NCBI GenBank assembly: GCA_964343605.1
Contig: CAYFKJ010000001.1
Span: 310,001 to 374,000, forward strand
Reading direction: 5' to 3'
DNA: 64,000 nt
Source of the DNA: CAYFKJ01 sp964343605
Lineage (GTDB): Bacteria; Pseudomonadota; Alphaproteobacteria; UBA2966
Shown in pieces: positions 17,665-25,857 of the stretch. Under the pieces are notes generated by a model that worked only from the letters and a program-made list of their open reading frames with translations, was not told where the DNA came from and ran no database searches. Made by a program: the position numbers and the translations under genes. Each line of letters starts with the position of its first letter. The stretch's first letter is position 1.

Positions 17665-18555
17665 ATGGACTGGGACAAACTCCGCATATTTCACGCCGTC
17701 GCCGAGGCCGGCAGCTTTACCCATGCCGGGGAGACGCTCAACCTCAGCCAGTCGGCGGTGAGCCGCCAGATCAGCACGCTCGAGGGCGACGTCGGCACCG
17801 AGCTGTTCCACCGCCATGCCCGCGGCCTGACGTTGACCGAACAGGGCGAGATGCTGTTTCGCACGGCCCACGAAATGTCGGCCAAGCTGGCGATGACGGA
17901 AGCCTTGCTGACGGACGTCAAAGACCAGCCCAGCGGCGAGTTGAAGATCACGGCGACCGTTGGCGTCGCCACCACCTGGCTGACGCCGCGCCTCAAGGAG
18001 TTCCTTGAGCTCTATCCCGACATCACGATGCACCTCGTGGTCGACGACCGCGAGCTCGATCTGGCCATGCGCGAGGCCGACGTCGCCATCCGCATGCGCG
18101 AACCGGTGCAGTCGGATTTGGTGCGGCGCAAACTCGTGACCATGCACTATCACATCTATGCGTTGCCCGAATACCTGGAGAATTACGGCGAGCCCAAGAG
18201 CATCGAGGAACTGAACGAACACAAGCTGATCGTTTACGGCGACCGGGCGCCCAGCGTCATCCAGGACGTCAACTGGCTGATGCGCATCGGCGACGGCGGC
18301 AAGGGGCGGCGTCGTGCCGTTCTCAAGGTCAACAACATTTACGGCGTGTTGCGGGCGGTGGAGAGCGGCTTGGGCGTGGCCACTCTGCCCGACTACATGG
18401 TGGACGAACATTCCCCCCTGAAACGCATTCTTCCCGACATCGAAGGCCCCTCCTTCGATACCTACTTCGTCTATCCGGAAGAGCTGCGAAAATCCAAAAG
18501 AATCGCCGTTTTCCGCGATTTTCTGGTACGAAAAGTGGCGGAAACCTCTTTCTAA
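17665..18555 (+). CDS. LysR family transcriptional regulator
   Basis: A 296-residue regulator. The N-terminal helix-turn-helix MDWDKLRIFHAVAEAGSFTH...LNLSQSAVSRQISTLE is classic LysR. Residues 90-290 are the substrate-binding-like effector domain. It starts 47 bases after trxB on the same strand and may be co-transcribed. Because it is not divergent from any gene, its target is unclear; sequence relatives are often described only as LysR regulators. Confidence 0.92.
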   Translation: MDWDKLRIFHAVAEAGSFTHAGETLNLSQSAVSRQISTLEGDVGTELFHRHARGLTLTEQGEMLFRTAHEMSAKLAMTEALLTDVKDQPSGELKITATVGVATTWLTPRLKEFLELYPDITMHLVVDDRELDLAMREADVAIRMREPVQSDLVRRKLVTMHYHIYALPEYLENYGEPKSIEELNEHKLIVYGDRAPSVIQDVNWLMRIGDGGKGRRRAVLKVNNIYGVLRAVESGLGVATLPDYMVDEHSPLKRILPDIEGPSFDTYFVYPEELRKSKRIAVFRDFLVRKVAETSF

Positions 18556-18599
18556 ACGACCATTTTCGCATACTCACGCAAATGTGTTATGCAAATTCT

Positions 18600-18824
18600 G
18601 CATGGCAGCTTTGCCGATTTTTTGGTGGTGTTGCAGTGCAACATAACCCATATATAACAGCAAGCGGATGTTGCGACGCAATATCCGGTTCAGTTTCCGG
18701 GCGCAACACCCGGAACCGGTCGACCCGAACTCCCCCCTTTTTCGGTCGACTGATTTTACGTCTCCCAGACGTGAAGCCTCCCTGTTGATACTGCCCCGGA
18801 GATTTTTCTCCGGGGCTTTTTTTT
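18600..18824 (+). ncRNA. Candidate structured small RNA with strong terminator
   Basis: A 346-base gap between LysR and the MmcQ gene has no convincing ORF but rich secondary structure. It contains a 13-bp palindrome GTTGCAGTGCAAC (18630-18642) next to an AT-rich TATATAAC stretch. A nested hairpin follows, with outer arms CCGGTTC/GAACCGG and inner arms TCCGGG/CCCGGA. Then come a tight hairpin ACGTCT-CCC-AGACGT (18758-18772) and a textbook terminator (18793-18824). This layout fits a roughly 170-200 base sRNA or a leader. No known RNA family was recognised. Confidence 0.45.
18793..18824 (+). terminator. Strong Rho-independent terminator
   Basis: Perfect 10-bp stem GCCCCGGAGA / TCTCCGGGGC, four-base T loop, then eight T residues. 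It ends 77 bases before the next gene and 238 bases after LysR, so it probably closes the candidate RNA rather than LysR itself. Confidence 0.92.
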
Positions 18825-18901
18825 GGCACGATGCGGCGATACGCTGGCTTTCAGGCCCAGGCGGGAAATTTGCAATTGCGATCTGGTGGGGTGGCACAGT
18901 G

Positions 18902-19246
18902 ATGGACAGGGATCTGGTGAATTCGATCTGCAAGGACTTTCCCGGCGCCGAGGTTTCGGACCCCTGGGGCGGCGGACACGATGCCTGGAAGGTCGGGGGC
19001 AAGATGTTCGCCTGTATCGGTTCCGCCACGCCCGGCGTTTCGGTCAAGACCGACTCGATCGAAACGGCGCAGATGCTCATCGAAACCAAAGTCGGGTTGA
19101 AGGCGCCCTATTTTCACCGCTCGTGGGTCCTGCTGCCGTGGGAAACCGCGGAAGACGAAGCCCGGCACCGGCTCATGTCCTCCTATCGAATAGTCCGCCA
19201 GAGCCTGACGAAGAAGCTCCAGGCCCAACTCGAGCCGTTCGAATGA
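18902..19246 (+). CDS. MmcQ/YjbR family protein
   Basis: A 114-residue protein with the compact MmcQ/YjbR pattern: SDPWGGGHDAWKVGGKMFA near the start and a C-terminal LMSSYRIVRQSLTKKL helix. The family has a CyaY-like fold and is often described as DNA-binding, with unclear function. ATG at 18902 gives the normal family length; a longer frame from 18668 would run through the terminator and is rejected. Confidence 0.8.
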   Translation: MDRDLVNSICKDFPGAEVSDPWGGGHDAWKVGGKMFACIGSATPGVSVKTDSIETAQMLIETKVGLKAPYFHRSWVLLPWETAEDEARHRLMSSYRIVRQSLTKKLQAQLEPFE

Positions 19247-19298
19247 AGGGTGCGATCGCGAAGTTTGCGGGGGCTCGAGCCTTAAGGGCCGGCGCCTG

Positions 19299-20279
19299 AT
19301 GGAGCGCCGGGAAGATTTTCGGAAGGCGACGGAGGCCTTGGCCGCGCGCCTCAATGAAGCGCTCGGCGACAACCTGATTTCGAGCGTCCTGCACAGTTAT
19401 GATTTCCGGGGCGTGCCGGTACCCGATCTCGCGGACCTGGACGTTTTGATCATCCTGCGGGAATCGACGCCCAGCGCGCTCACCGCCATCAACGAAGCGA
19501 CGGACGGGCGGGTTCGGGCTGCTGCCCGCGTGCTCAGCAAGCGGGAAATCGACCAGGATTTTCAATCATTCGCGCTCACGATGCGGGGCGTCTTCAGGCG
19601 CTATCTGCCCTTGGCGGGAGAAGACCCCTTCAAAGCGTTTGAACTCGATATGGCAACCTCGAAGTTCCTTGTCGACCATTCCCGGAAAGACCTTCGCCGG
19701 CGTGCCGCACGGCCACCCCCGACCCCCGACGACGAGGAGGGCATTTACCGTATTGAAGCACCGCCGGCCGACGACGAAGGGTGGGAATCATCAAGCTTGT
19801 CGGACGAAGGGATCGATCCATACCCCATCGCCGAATTGGTCGCCCGCATTCGGCGCGACGACTATGTCGGCATCGACGGATTGCTCAAGGACCGCGCGTT
19901 TCTGGATAGATTTTGGACGGCCCTCCGCGCGGCCGGCCTACCCGACAAGCCACCGTCGCAGCGCTCGCCTCCGTCGAAAGCGGAAATAGAACTAGCATCC
20001 GAAAAGCCATCAATCGCCGTTCTCCCCTTCGACAATCTGAGCAGGGACGAGGGGGAGGATTCCGTAAATCTCGATTTGCTGGTGGAAGGGAGTGAGGCTT
20101 TGTTTAACCCTTATGGCGTTATCGCGACAAATCCGAAACTTCACCCCACAGTCAATTACCATGGCGCTGTAAGATTTGTCGAATGGGTTACCTCCCAGGA
20201 GGCCGCTCGCATCATTAGCAACTATCGAATTCAGGGGGAGCAGCTATTTGTGCCTGATCTCCCCCCAAACGGAAACTAG
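19299..20279 (+). CDS. Chimeric ORF: nucleotidyltransferase-like N-terminus, TupA-like C-terminal remnant
   Basis: A 326-residue ORF whose parts do not belong together. Residues 1-130 resemble a nucleotidyltransferase-like protein (DLADLDVLIILRE). Residues 130-230 are a proline/acid-rich linker. Around residue 235 comes KPSIAVLPFDNLSRDEGED, a segment typical of cyclase/TPR proteins. From about residue 255 to the end (LLVEGSEALFNPYGVIATNP ... WVTSQEAARIISNYRI ... GEQLFVPD) it matches the last third of tungstate-binding protein TupA, without the rest of that protein. The base composition also drops to more A/T-rich here. It may be a gene fused to a decayed tupA; the N-terminal part may still be functional. 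Confidence 0.6.
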   Translation: MERREDFRKATEALAARLNEALGDNLISSVLHSYDFRGVPVPDLADLDVLIILRESTPSALTAINEATDGRVRAAARVLSKREIDQDFQSFALTMRGVFRRYLPLAGEDPFKAFELDMATSKFLVDHSRKDLRRRAARPPPTPDDEEGIYRIEAPPADDEGWESSSLSDEGIDPYPIAELVARIRRDDYVGIDGLLKDRAFLDRFWTALRAAGLPDKPPSQRSPPSKAEIELASEKPSIAVLPFDNLSRDEGEDSVNLDLLVEGSEALFNPYGVIATNPKLHPTVNYHGAVRFVEWVTSQEAARIISNYRIQGEQLFVPDLPPNGN

Positions 20280-20310
20280 CGACAAGACTTGCGCCCAAAA
20301 GGGAGGTGTC

Positions 20311-22731
20311 TTGAAGAGCATTTCGCTAAGGTCGTCTATTCGGTCCACATTGGCCATTACGTTGGCGTCCGTCATGTTGGTTATGGTGGGACTCAGCGTA
20401 CTGGGTGATTCCTATTTCCGAAGTGCGGTCGGGGAGGGTTTTCAGGCAATTGACAGGGTTGATAGCTACCTCTCCCATACCAGCAAAGCCCGCGACCACT
20501 TTGAAGAGCAGATCCAGGAATGGAAGAATCTGCTGTTGCGGGGGCATGACGAGGAAGTTTTCTACAGGCACCTAAGTCAGTACTACGATTCCGAGCGCGC
20601 AACGCTCACCACGGCTTCGACCCTCAATGATGCGGCAGCGGATTTTCCGGAACTGCAGCCGGTCGTAGATCAATTCTTCGTCGAACACAAAAATTTGGCA
20701 AAGAAGTATCGCGCCGCTATTCGGCTTTACAACGATTCAATTACGGCGCCGCAAGAGGTCGCCGATAAACTGGTACTCGGACTTGATGACAAGCCGCGAC
20801 AGCTTTTAAGCAAGATCGGGGAAATATTGACCGCGGAAAGGCGCGCCACGTATTTGAAAGTTGACGCACTTTTGGTTGTCGGGCAGTGGTTGAGTGTGGC
20901 CTTGATCCTGCTGCTGACGCTCGCTGGCGTCGTGACCATTTTTTGGCTCTTCAATCTGCGCGTCGTTCGGCCCCTGCAACAAGCCATTAAAGTGGCGGAA
21001 AAAATTTCTGCGGAAGACCTGACGGGAACCATCACATCCGAGCGGGAAGATGAGATCGGCGCGCTTCTCGGCTCTCTTGCTACAATGCAGCAGAGCCTGA
21101 AACGCTCGCGCGCTGAATCGAAGTCATTTACCGAGAAGCTCGAGCAGGCTGTTGCCGATCGAACGCGGGAACTTTCGCGAGAAATAAGCGAACGAGAGGA
21201 AGCGGAGAGCGCCAGCGAGCAGCTTTCGCATGCCATCCAGAATGTGCCGGTCGGAATTGCGCTCTTCGATTCCAACGACACGCTCACATTTTTCAATGAG
21301 CAATACCGAGCGATGGATCCGACCAGCGTCAGAGAGGCAACCAAGATCGGCGTTCGGTTTGAGGAAATTATCAGAACACTGGTTGAACTTGAATTGGTTG
21401 AAGATGCCGTCGGACGTGAAGAGGAATGGATCCGGCATCGGATGGAGCGACACCGGAATCCAAAGGGCACCTTTGAGGTGCGTCGAGCCGATTCCACATT
21501 GCAAGTGAGTGAAAATCGAACACCGGACGGTGGAACCTTGCACATCGTCGTGGATGTTTCTGAACAGCGTGATATCGAGGAGCAACTCCGGCGGGCTCAG
21601 CGCATGGAAGCCGTCGGTCAGCTGACGGGTGGCGTCGCTCACGATTTCAACAATCTTCTGGCTGTCATGATCGGCAACGCCGAAATACTTGAGGAAAGGC
21701 TTGGCGACGATGACGAAATCAACCAAAACATTCAGGCAATCATAAGATCGGTAAATCGCGGCTCGTCCCTCACCAACCGGCTGCTGGCTTTCTCGAGGCA
21801 ACAGGCGCTCACGCCTGTAACCGCTGATGTGGCCGAATTGATAAGCGGATTGGAGGATATGATTCGGCGAACCATGGGCGAAACGATCGATCTAAAGATT
21901 GAAACCGCACCGGACCTTTGGCCTCCCATAATCGATCCACACCAGTTTGAAAATGCCGTCATCAACATGGCGATCAACGCCAGAGATGCCATGCCGGAAG
22001 GTGGAACGCTCTTGATCAAATCCACCAACGTCGTTTTGGATGAGGATTATTCGAAACAGGAAGAGGAAGTTGCGCCCGGTGACTACGTGGAGCTTGCCGT
22101 TAGCGACACCGGCGCCGGCATGCCGCCCGACGTCTTGGATCGGGTTTTCGAACCGTTCTTCACAACAAAAGACGTCGGCGAAGGAAGCGGCCTCGGTCTG
22201 AGCATGGTTTACGGATTCGCAAAGCAATCCAACGGGCACGTTACGATCCATAGTGAGATTGGCCACGGCACTACCGTTAAGCTTTATATGCCTCGATCGC
22301 AAGAATCGCTTCGCCCTCAGGACATGGCGGATGAGAAATCGGACCATGTACCGGGTTCGGAACGCATTCTTGTGGTGGAAGACGATCCGAACGTCCGAAA
22401 TGTTCCGGTCAGGTTGCTTCGAACTTACGGCTACAAGATTGTTGAGGCGGGAGATGGCAAAGAAGCCATCGCGCATCTCGAGAACGATCAAAAATTCGAT
22501 CTGATTTTCACCGACATCGTGTTGCCCGGTGGCATGAACGGCGTCGAAATAGCGCAAGAAGCGCAACGAATTCAACCAAACATTAAAGTCCTTTTCACCA
22601 CCGGATACGCCGAAGGTGCGGTCGTGGATGAGCTTGATCTGGATCCGGCGGTAATGTTGGTAAACAAGCCCTACCGAAAAGCCGAGCTGTTGGATAAAGT
22701 CCGCACAATTCTCGACAAGAATGGTGACTAG
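20311..22731 (+). CDS. Hybrid sensor histidine kinase
   Basis: An 806-residue membrane kinase. In order: transmembrane helix 1 (about residues 12-30), a periplasmic helical sensor (35-190), helix 2 (about 195-220), HAMP, a coiled coil, a PAS domain, HisKA with GGVAHDFNN (phospho-His), HATPase with GTGAGMPP-like and GEGSGLGLSMVYGF motifs, then a receiver domain (RILVVEDDPN, DLIFTDIVLP with the phospho-Asp). The TTG at 20311 is chosen because GGAGG lies four bases upstream; the ATG at 20176 is inside the preceding ORF. The preceding TupA fragment suggests that an SBP gene once stood before it, so a ligand link via a binding protein is conceivable. Confidence 0.88.
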   Translation: MKSISLRSSIRSTLAITLASVMLVMVGLSVLGDSYFRSAVGEGFQAIDRVDSYLSHTSKARDHFEEQIQEWKNLLLRGHDEEVFYRHLSQYYDSERATLTTASTLNDAAADFPELQPVVDQFFVEHKNLAKKYRAAIRLYNDSITAPQEVADKLVLGLDDKPRQLLSKIGEILTAERRATYLKVDALLVVGQWLSVALILLLTLAGVVTIFWLFNLRVVRPLQQAIKVAEKISAEDLTGTITSEREDEIGALLGSLATMQQSLKRSRAESKSFTEKLEQAVADRTRELSREISEREEAESASEQLSHAIQNVPVGIALFDSNDTLTFFNEQYRAMDPTSVREATKIGVRFEEIIRTLVELELVEDAVGREEEWIRHRMERHRNPKGTFEVRRADSTLQVSENRTPDGGTLHIVVDVSEQRDIEEQLRRAQRMEAVGQLTGGVAHDFNNLLAVMIGNAEILEERLGDDDEINQNIQAIIRSVNRGSSLTNRLLAFSRQQALTPVTADVAELISGLEDMIRRTMGETIDLKIETAPDLWPPIIDPHQFENAVINMAINARDAMPEGGTLLIKSTNVVLDEDYSKQEEEVAPGDYVELAVSDTGAGMPPDVLDRVFEPFFTTKDVGEGSGLGLSMVYGFAKQSNGHVTIHSEIGHGTTVKLYMPRSQESLRPQDMADEKSDHVPGSERILVVEDDPNVRNVPVRLLRTYGYKIVEAGDGKEAIAHLENDQKFDLIFTDIVLPGGMNGVEIAQEAQRIQPNIKVLFTTGYAEGAVVDELDLDPAVMLVNKPYRKAELLDKVRTILDKNGD

Positions 22732-23077
22732 GCGAGCTGACGCGAAAGTGATGAACATTTCGAATCTGGATTATTCTCTTTCCCACGAGTCGAAGGCAAA
22801 CCATAGAGTTTAATAAAATTTGACTTCTCTCGTTTTAATTTACACCTCAAAGCGATTGTTCACGCTGTGCACGTCCGGATCATGGAAATATCGCCAATTT
22901 ACGCTGCATGACCCGCTACATTTATCTGACAAATAGCTCACAAATATCAAAATAACCCCTAATAATAGATCAATTTAAAGTTGGCTCAATTGAAGTCAAT
23001 ACACCTTTGTGCCAGTATTTGGTCTCATTGACTTATGCCGAGAACGGCACAACCAAAGAGATTCAAGGGGGGTTGAA
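22732..23077. other. AT-rich intergenic region
   Basis: 346 bases without a supportable ORF. Composition is clearly more A/T-rich than the surroundings. A TTGTGCC / GGCACAA inverted repeat spans 23006-23054 and may be regulatory for the secreted protein that follows. No RNA family or promoter consensus stands out. Confidence 0.5.
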
Positions 23078-23443
23078 ATGCGATTCTTGACCAAGTTTTC
23101 CGCGCCATTGGTACTGGCTTTTTTGTTTGTGATGTCAGCTCCGGCAGGTGCCGGAGTCGTTCCGATAGTCACCGGGGCCGCAAGTGCAGCTTTTACCGCC
23201 AAGGCAGTCAAAGACATTCTATCGGACGCGCAACTGAAGGCGGATCAGGTTCTTGCCAGCGCGCGGGCAGCGGGCGACGCCTTGGGGGTAAGGGCTGCAG
23301 ACGAACTTGCAGCCGCCGTGGCCAATGCATCCAGAATTCTGGCGGACGACCTAAACGAAACGGTTGAGAATATTGCCGAAGAAAATCGCAAGCTTCTCCT
23401 GGCGATCCACGGGATGACGTCGAAGATTTCCTCCTTCGATTGA
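23078..23443 (+). CDS. Small secreted helical protein, unknown function
   Basis: A 121-residue protein with a clear Sec signal peptide (MRFLTKFSAPLVLAFLFVMS, cleavage after APAGA). The mature part is almost wholly alpha-helical, rich in Ala, Asp and Glu, with heptad-like spacing (ASARAAGDALGVRAADELAA). The ATG at 23078 follows a GGGGGG site; an upstream start would place the signal peptide internally. It is convergent with the two-component genes. No family is recognised. Confidence 0.65.
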   Translation: MRFLTKFSAPLVLAFLFVMSAPAGAGVVPIVTGAASAAFTAKAVKDILSDAQLKADQVLASARAAGDALGVRAADELAAAVANASRILADDLNETVENIAEENRKLLLAIHGMTSKISSFD

Positions 23444-23450
23444 AGCAGCG

Positions 23451-23855
23451 TTACATCTTGGCCTCCGTGCCGCTGAAGAGGCTGCGTTCGGCGGCGGCCT
23501 TGCTCACCGCAGCCAGCAATTCTTCTTTTTCGACGGGCTTCACGAGGTAATCGACGGCGCCCTTCTTCATGAAGTCGACGGAAAGTTCGACGTCCGGATA
23601 ACCGGTCAGGACGATCACCGGGATCGACGGATATTCGCGGCGGAAATAGTCCACCGCCTCGATGCCGTTGATCTTGGGCATGCGGACGTCGCAGACGATG
23701 ACGTCCACTTCCAGAATATTCTCGCCGTTCAGCGCCCTGATACCTTCCTCTCCGTTCTCCGCCTCGCAAACCTCGAAATCTGTGCCCTCGAGCTGCAACC
23801 CGATGGTCTTGCGGATTTCGGCCTCGTCGTCGATTACCAATACCTTGTGCTTCAT
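23451..23855 (-). CDS. Single-domain response regulator (CheY-like)
   Basis: A 134-residue receiver domain alone: acidic pair in VLVIDDEAEIRK, phospho-acceptor Asp in VIVCDVRMPKING, the conserved Thr in VIVLTGYPD, and the Lys in YLVKPVEKEELL. No output domain is present. Its ATG is one base after the histidine kinase stop and has AGGAG upstream, so the pair is co-transcribed. It probably works as a phosphorelay or protein-interaction partner of that kinase. Confidence 0.92.
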   Translation of the reverse strand: MKHKVLVIDDEAEIRKTIGLQLEGTDFEVCEAENGEEGIRALNGENILEVDVIVCDVRMPKINGIEAVDYFRREYPSIPVIVLTGYPDVELSVDFMKKGAVDYLVKPVEKEELLAAVSKAAAERSLFSGTEAKM

Positions 23856-23856
23856 G

Positions 23857-25008
23857 TCATGCGATCTCCTCTTCGTTTGAGATGGCGGGAAACCTGATGG
23901 TGCACGTGGTACCCAGGCCTTCCTCGCTGTCGAATGAAATTGTTCCGTCGTAACCCTTGACGATCTCCTGAACGACGAACAATCCCAGCCCTTCGCCCTC
24001 CTCCGGACCCTTGGTGGTGAAAAACGGATCGAATATCTTGGCCATGTTGCCGGGCGATATACCGCTGCCCGAATCGCGGATGGCAACCGAGACATGGCCG
24101 TCGACGCTGGAACTCTCGATGTCCAGCCGGCCATTGCGGCCCATGGCCTGCATGCCGTTGCGAACGACATTGAACAGGGCCTGCTGGATGTCTTCCGTCT
24201 TGGCCCGGATGGCCGGAACTGTCGCGAGTTCTTCCCTGATCTCGATATCTTCGCTCAGCGGCGAGAGACGGGCCATGGCCAGCGCTTCCCGCAGCGCGTC
24301 GTTGAGATCCACGCTCTCCAAGCCGTGTTTGTCCGCCGGGCGGGCGTAGCCCGACAGGTTCTTGATGGTTTCCGAAATACGCTTGCAGTAGGCGATGATG
24401 TCGGCGCCGTGCGCCCGGCTGCGTTCGATATCGTCGCCGTCGCGAACCGCCTCGGCCGCGCCCATGATGGCGTAGAGGGGGTTGTTGATCTCGTGGCCGA
24501 TGCCTGCCGTCAGGGTGCCGATGGCCGCCATCTTTTCGGCCTGGATCAGGGCGTGCTCGGCTTCCTTTTTGGCGGCAATGAGCTCGGCTTCCGCGGCCTT
24601 GCGGGCCGTCACGTCGTGCAGCATCACCGTCAGGATTTCCTCGTCGTCCAAGCGCATTTTGAAGACCGACGCCTCGGCGGGAAACTCCGAGCCGTCGGCA
24701 CGGACACCGAATATTTCGCTGCGCTCGGTCATCAAGCGGCTTTGCTCGCCGCCTTCGCGGAAGCGGTTCATGTGTTCGGCATGAAGGGCGTGGTATCTCT
24801 CCGGAATCAGGATATCCAGCGGCTGTCCCAACGCCTCCCGGGCCGGACGACCGAAGAGCTTTTCGGCGCCGGGATTGAAGACGCGGATAAGAGCGCCCTT
24901 GCCCACCGCAACGATGGCGTCGGGCGCCACGGACAGGAGACCCGCGAGGCGGCTACCGCCTTGTGCCAGATCGGTTTGATCACCTTGGAAATTGGGTTTC
25001 CTGGCCAT
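23857..25008 (-). CDS. PAS-domain sensor histidine kinase (soluble)
   Basis: A 383-residue cytoplasmic kinase with no transmembrane helix. Residues 20-140 are a PAS domain (APDAIVAVGKGALIRVFNPGA, then PAC-like VMLHDVTARKAAE). A short coiled coil leads into HisKA with GIGHEINNPLYAIMGAAEA (phospho-His), and the HATPase has NVVRNGMQAM, DSGSGISPGN and GEGLGLFVVQEIV. The ATG at 25008 has GGAGG upstream; the TTG at 25026 has none. It is paired with the single-domain response regulator. The signal is unknown; PAS suggests redox, oxygen or a small ligand. Confidence 0.9.
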   Translation of the reverse strand: MARKPNFQGDQTDLAQGGSRLAGLLSVAPDAIVAVGKGALIRVFNPGAEKLFGRPAREALGQPLDILIPERYHALHAEHMNRFREGGEQSRLMTERSEIFGVRADGSEFPAEASVFKMRLDDEEILTVMLHDVTARKAAEAELIAAKKEAEHALIQAEKMAAIGTLTAGIGHEINNPLYAIMGAAEAVRDGDDIERSRAHGADIIAYCKRISETIKNLSGYARPADKHGLESVDLNDALREALAMARLSPLSEDIEIREELATVPAIRAKTEDIQQALFNVVRNGMQAMGRNGRLDIESSSVDGHVSVAIRDSGSGISPGNMAKIFDPFFTTKGPEEGEGLGLFVVQEIVKGYDGTISFDSEEGLGTTCTIRFPAISNEEEIA

Positions 25009-25221
25009 CTTCCCTCCATCGGGCAACGCCGGCCAGCGACCATTTTCGACGGTCCCTGGACCATCTCCAATTTCAAGTCGATTGTATCAACCCCAGGGCG
25101 ATATGGATAGCAGCGGAGCTCTAGCGCGATTTCCGATCAATCAGAAACGCCTTGTCTCATTTTTGCGAGGCTGCGAAACGTGTTCATGGCCCCCGGTGTT
25201 TCAAACAAAACCTGAACCACC

Positions 25222-25857
25222 CTAGTTCTCGAACTTCCGCTCCAATACCGCAACCTGGTCGCTGGTCAGAAAGCGCGTTTCCATGCCGCGCAGCATGAGG
25301 AAAAGCTTGGCGGTCTCCTCCAATTCCTCGGTGGCGTAGACCGCGTCCTCCAGCGACTTGCCGGCCACGACCGGCCCGTGGTTGGCCAGCAGGACGGCAT
25401 GGTGGTCCGAGGCCATCTCCCGCACCGCCCGCGCCAGGTCGAGGTCCCCCGGCGGAAAGTACGGCACCAGCGGCAGTTTCCCGACCTTCATGACGTAATA
25501 GGCAGTGATGGGCGGCAGCACATCGGCCGGGTCGACGTCGGCCAGACAACTGACGGCCACGGAATGGGTGGAATGCAGATGAACGACGGCGCCGGTGGCC
25601 GGGCGTTCTTCATACATGGCGACATGGAGGAAGGTCTCCTTGGTCGGCTTGTCGCCCGCGATATGCGTTCCGCCGTCGTCCAGTTTGGAGATACGCGCCG
25701 GATCGAGGTTACCCATGGCGGATCCCGTCGGCGTCATCAGCCAGCCGTCCTCGAGACGTGCGCTGATGTTGCCCGAACTGCCGAAGGTCAGGCCGCGGTC
25801 GAACATGGATTTGGCCAGGCGGGTGATGTCGTCGCGCAGTTTGGTTTCCAGGCTCAT
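25222..25857 (-). CDS. otnC: 3-oxo-tetronate 4-phosphate decarboxylase (class II aldolase family)
   Basis: A 211-residue class II aldolase/adducin protein. Metal-binding histidines are visible in VVHLHSTHS and NHGPVV, with the phosphate-binding TFGSSGNISAR near the start. The neighbouring (broken) otnK points to OtnC, which decarboxylates 3-oxo-tetronate 4-phosphate to dihydroxyacetone phosphate in threonate/erythronate breakdown. Its start overlaps the end of otnK by four bases. Without otnK context it would be called only an aldolase-family protein. Confidence 0.82.
   Translation of the reverse strand: MSLETKLRDDITRLAKSMFDRGLTFGSSGNISARLEDGWLMTPTGSAMGNLDPARISKLDDGGTHIAGDKPTKETFLHVAMYEERPATGAVVHLHSTHSVAVSCLADVDPADVLPPITAYYVMKVGKLPLVPYFPPGDLDLARAVREMASDHHAVLLANHGPVVAGKSLEDAVYATEELEETAKLFLMLRGMETRFLTSDQVAVLERKFEN

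Noticed and set aside
18630..18642. Palindrome GTTGCAGTGCAAC as a PhaR (phasin repressor) site
   Set aside because: It resembles TGCA-rich PhaR sites, but no phasin or PHB gene is nearby; one palindrome is insufficient evidence.
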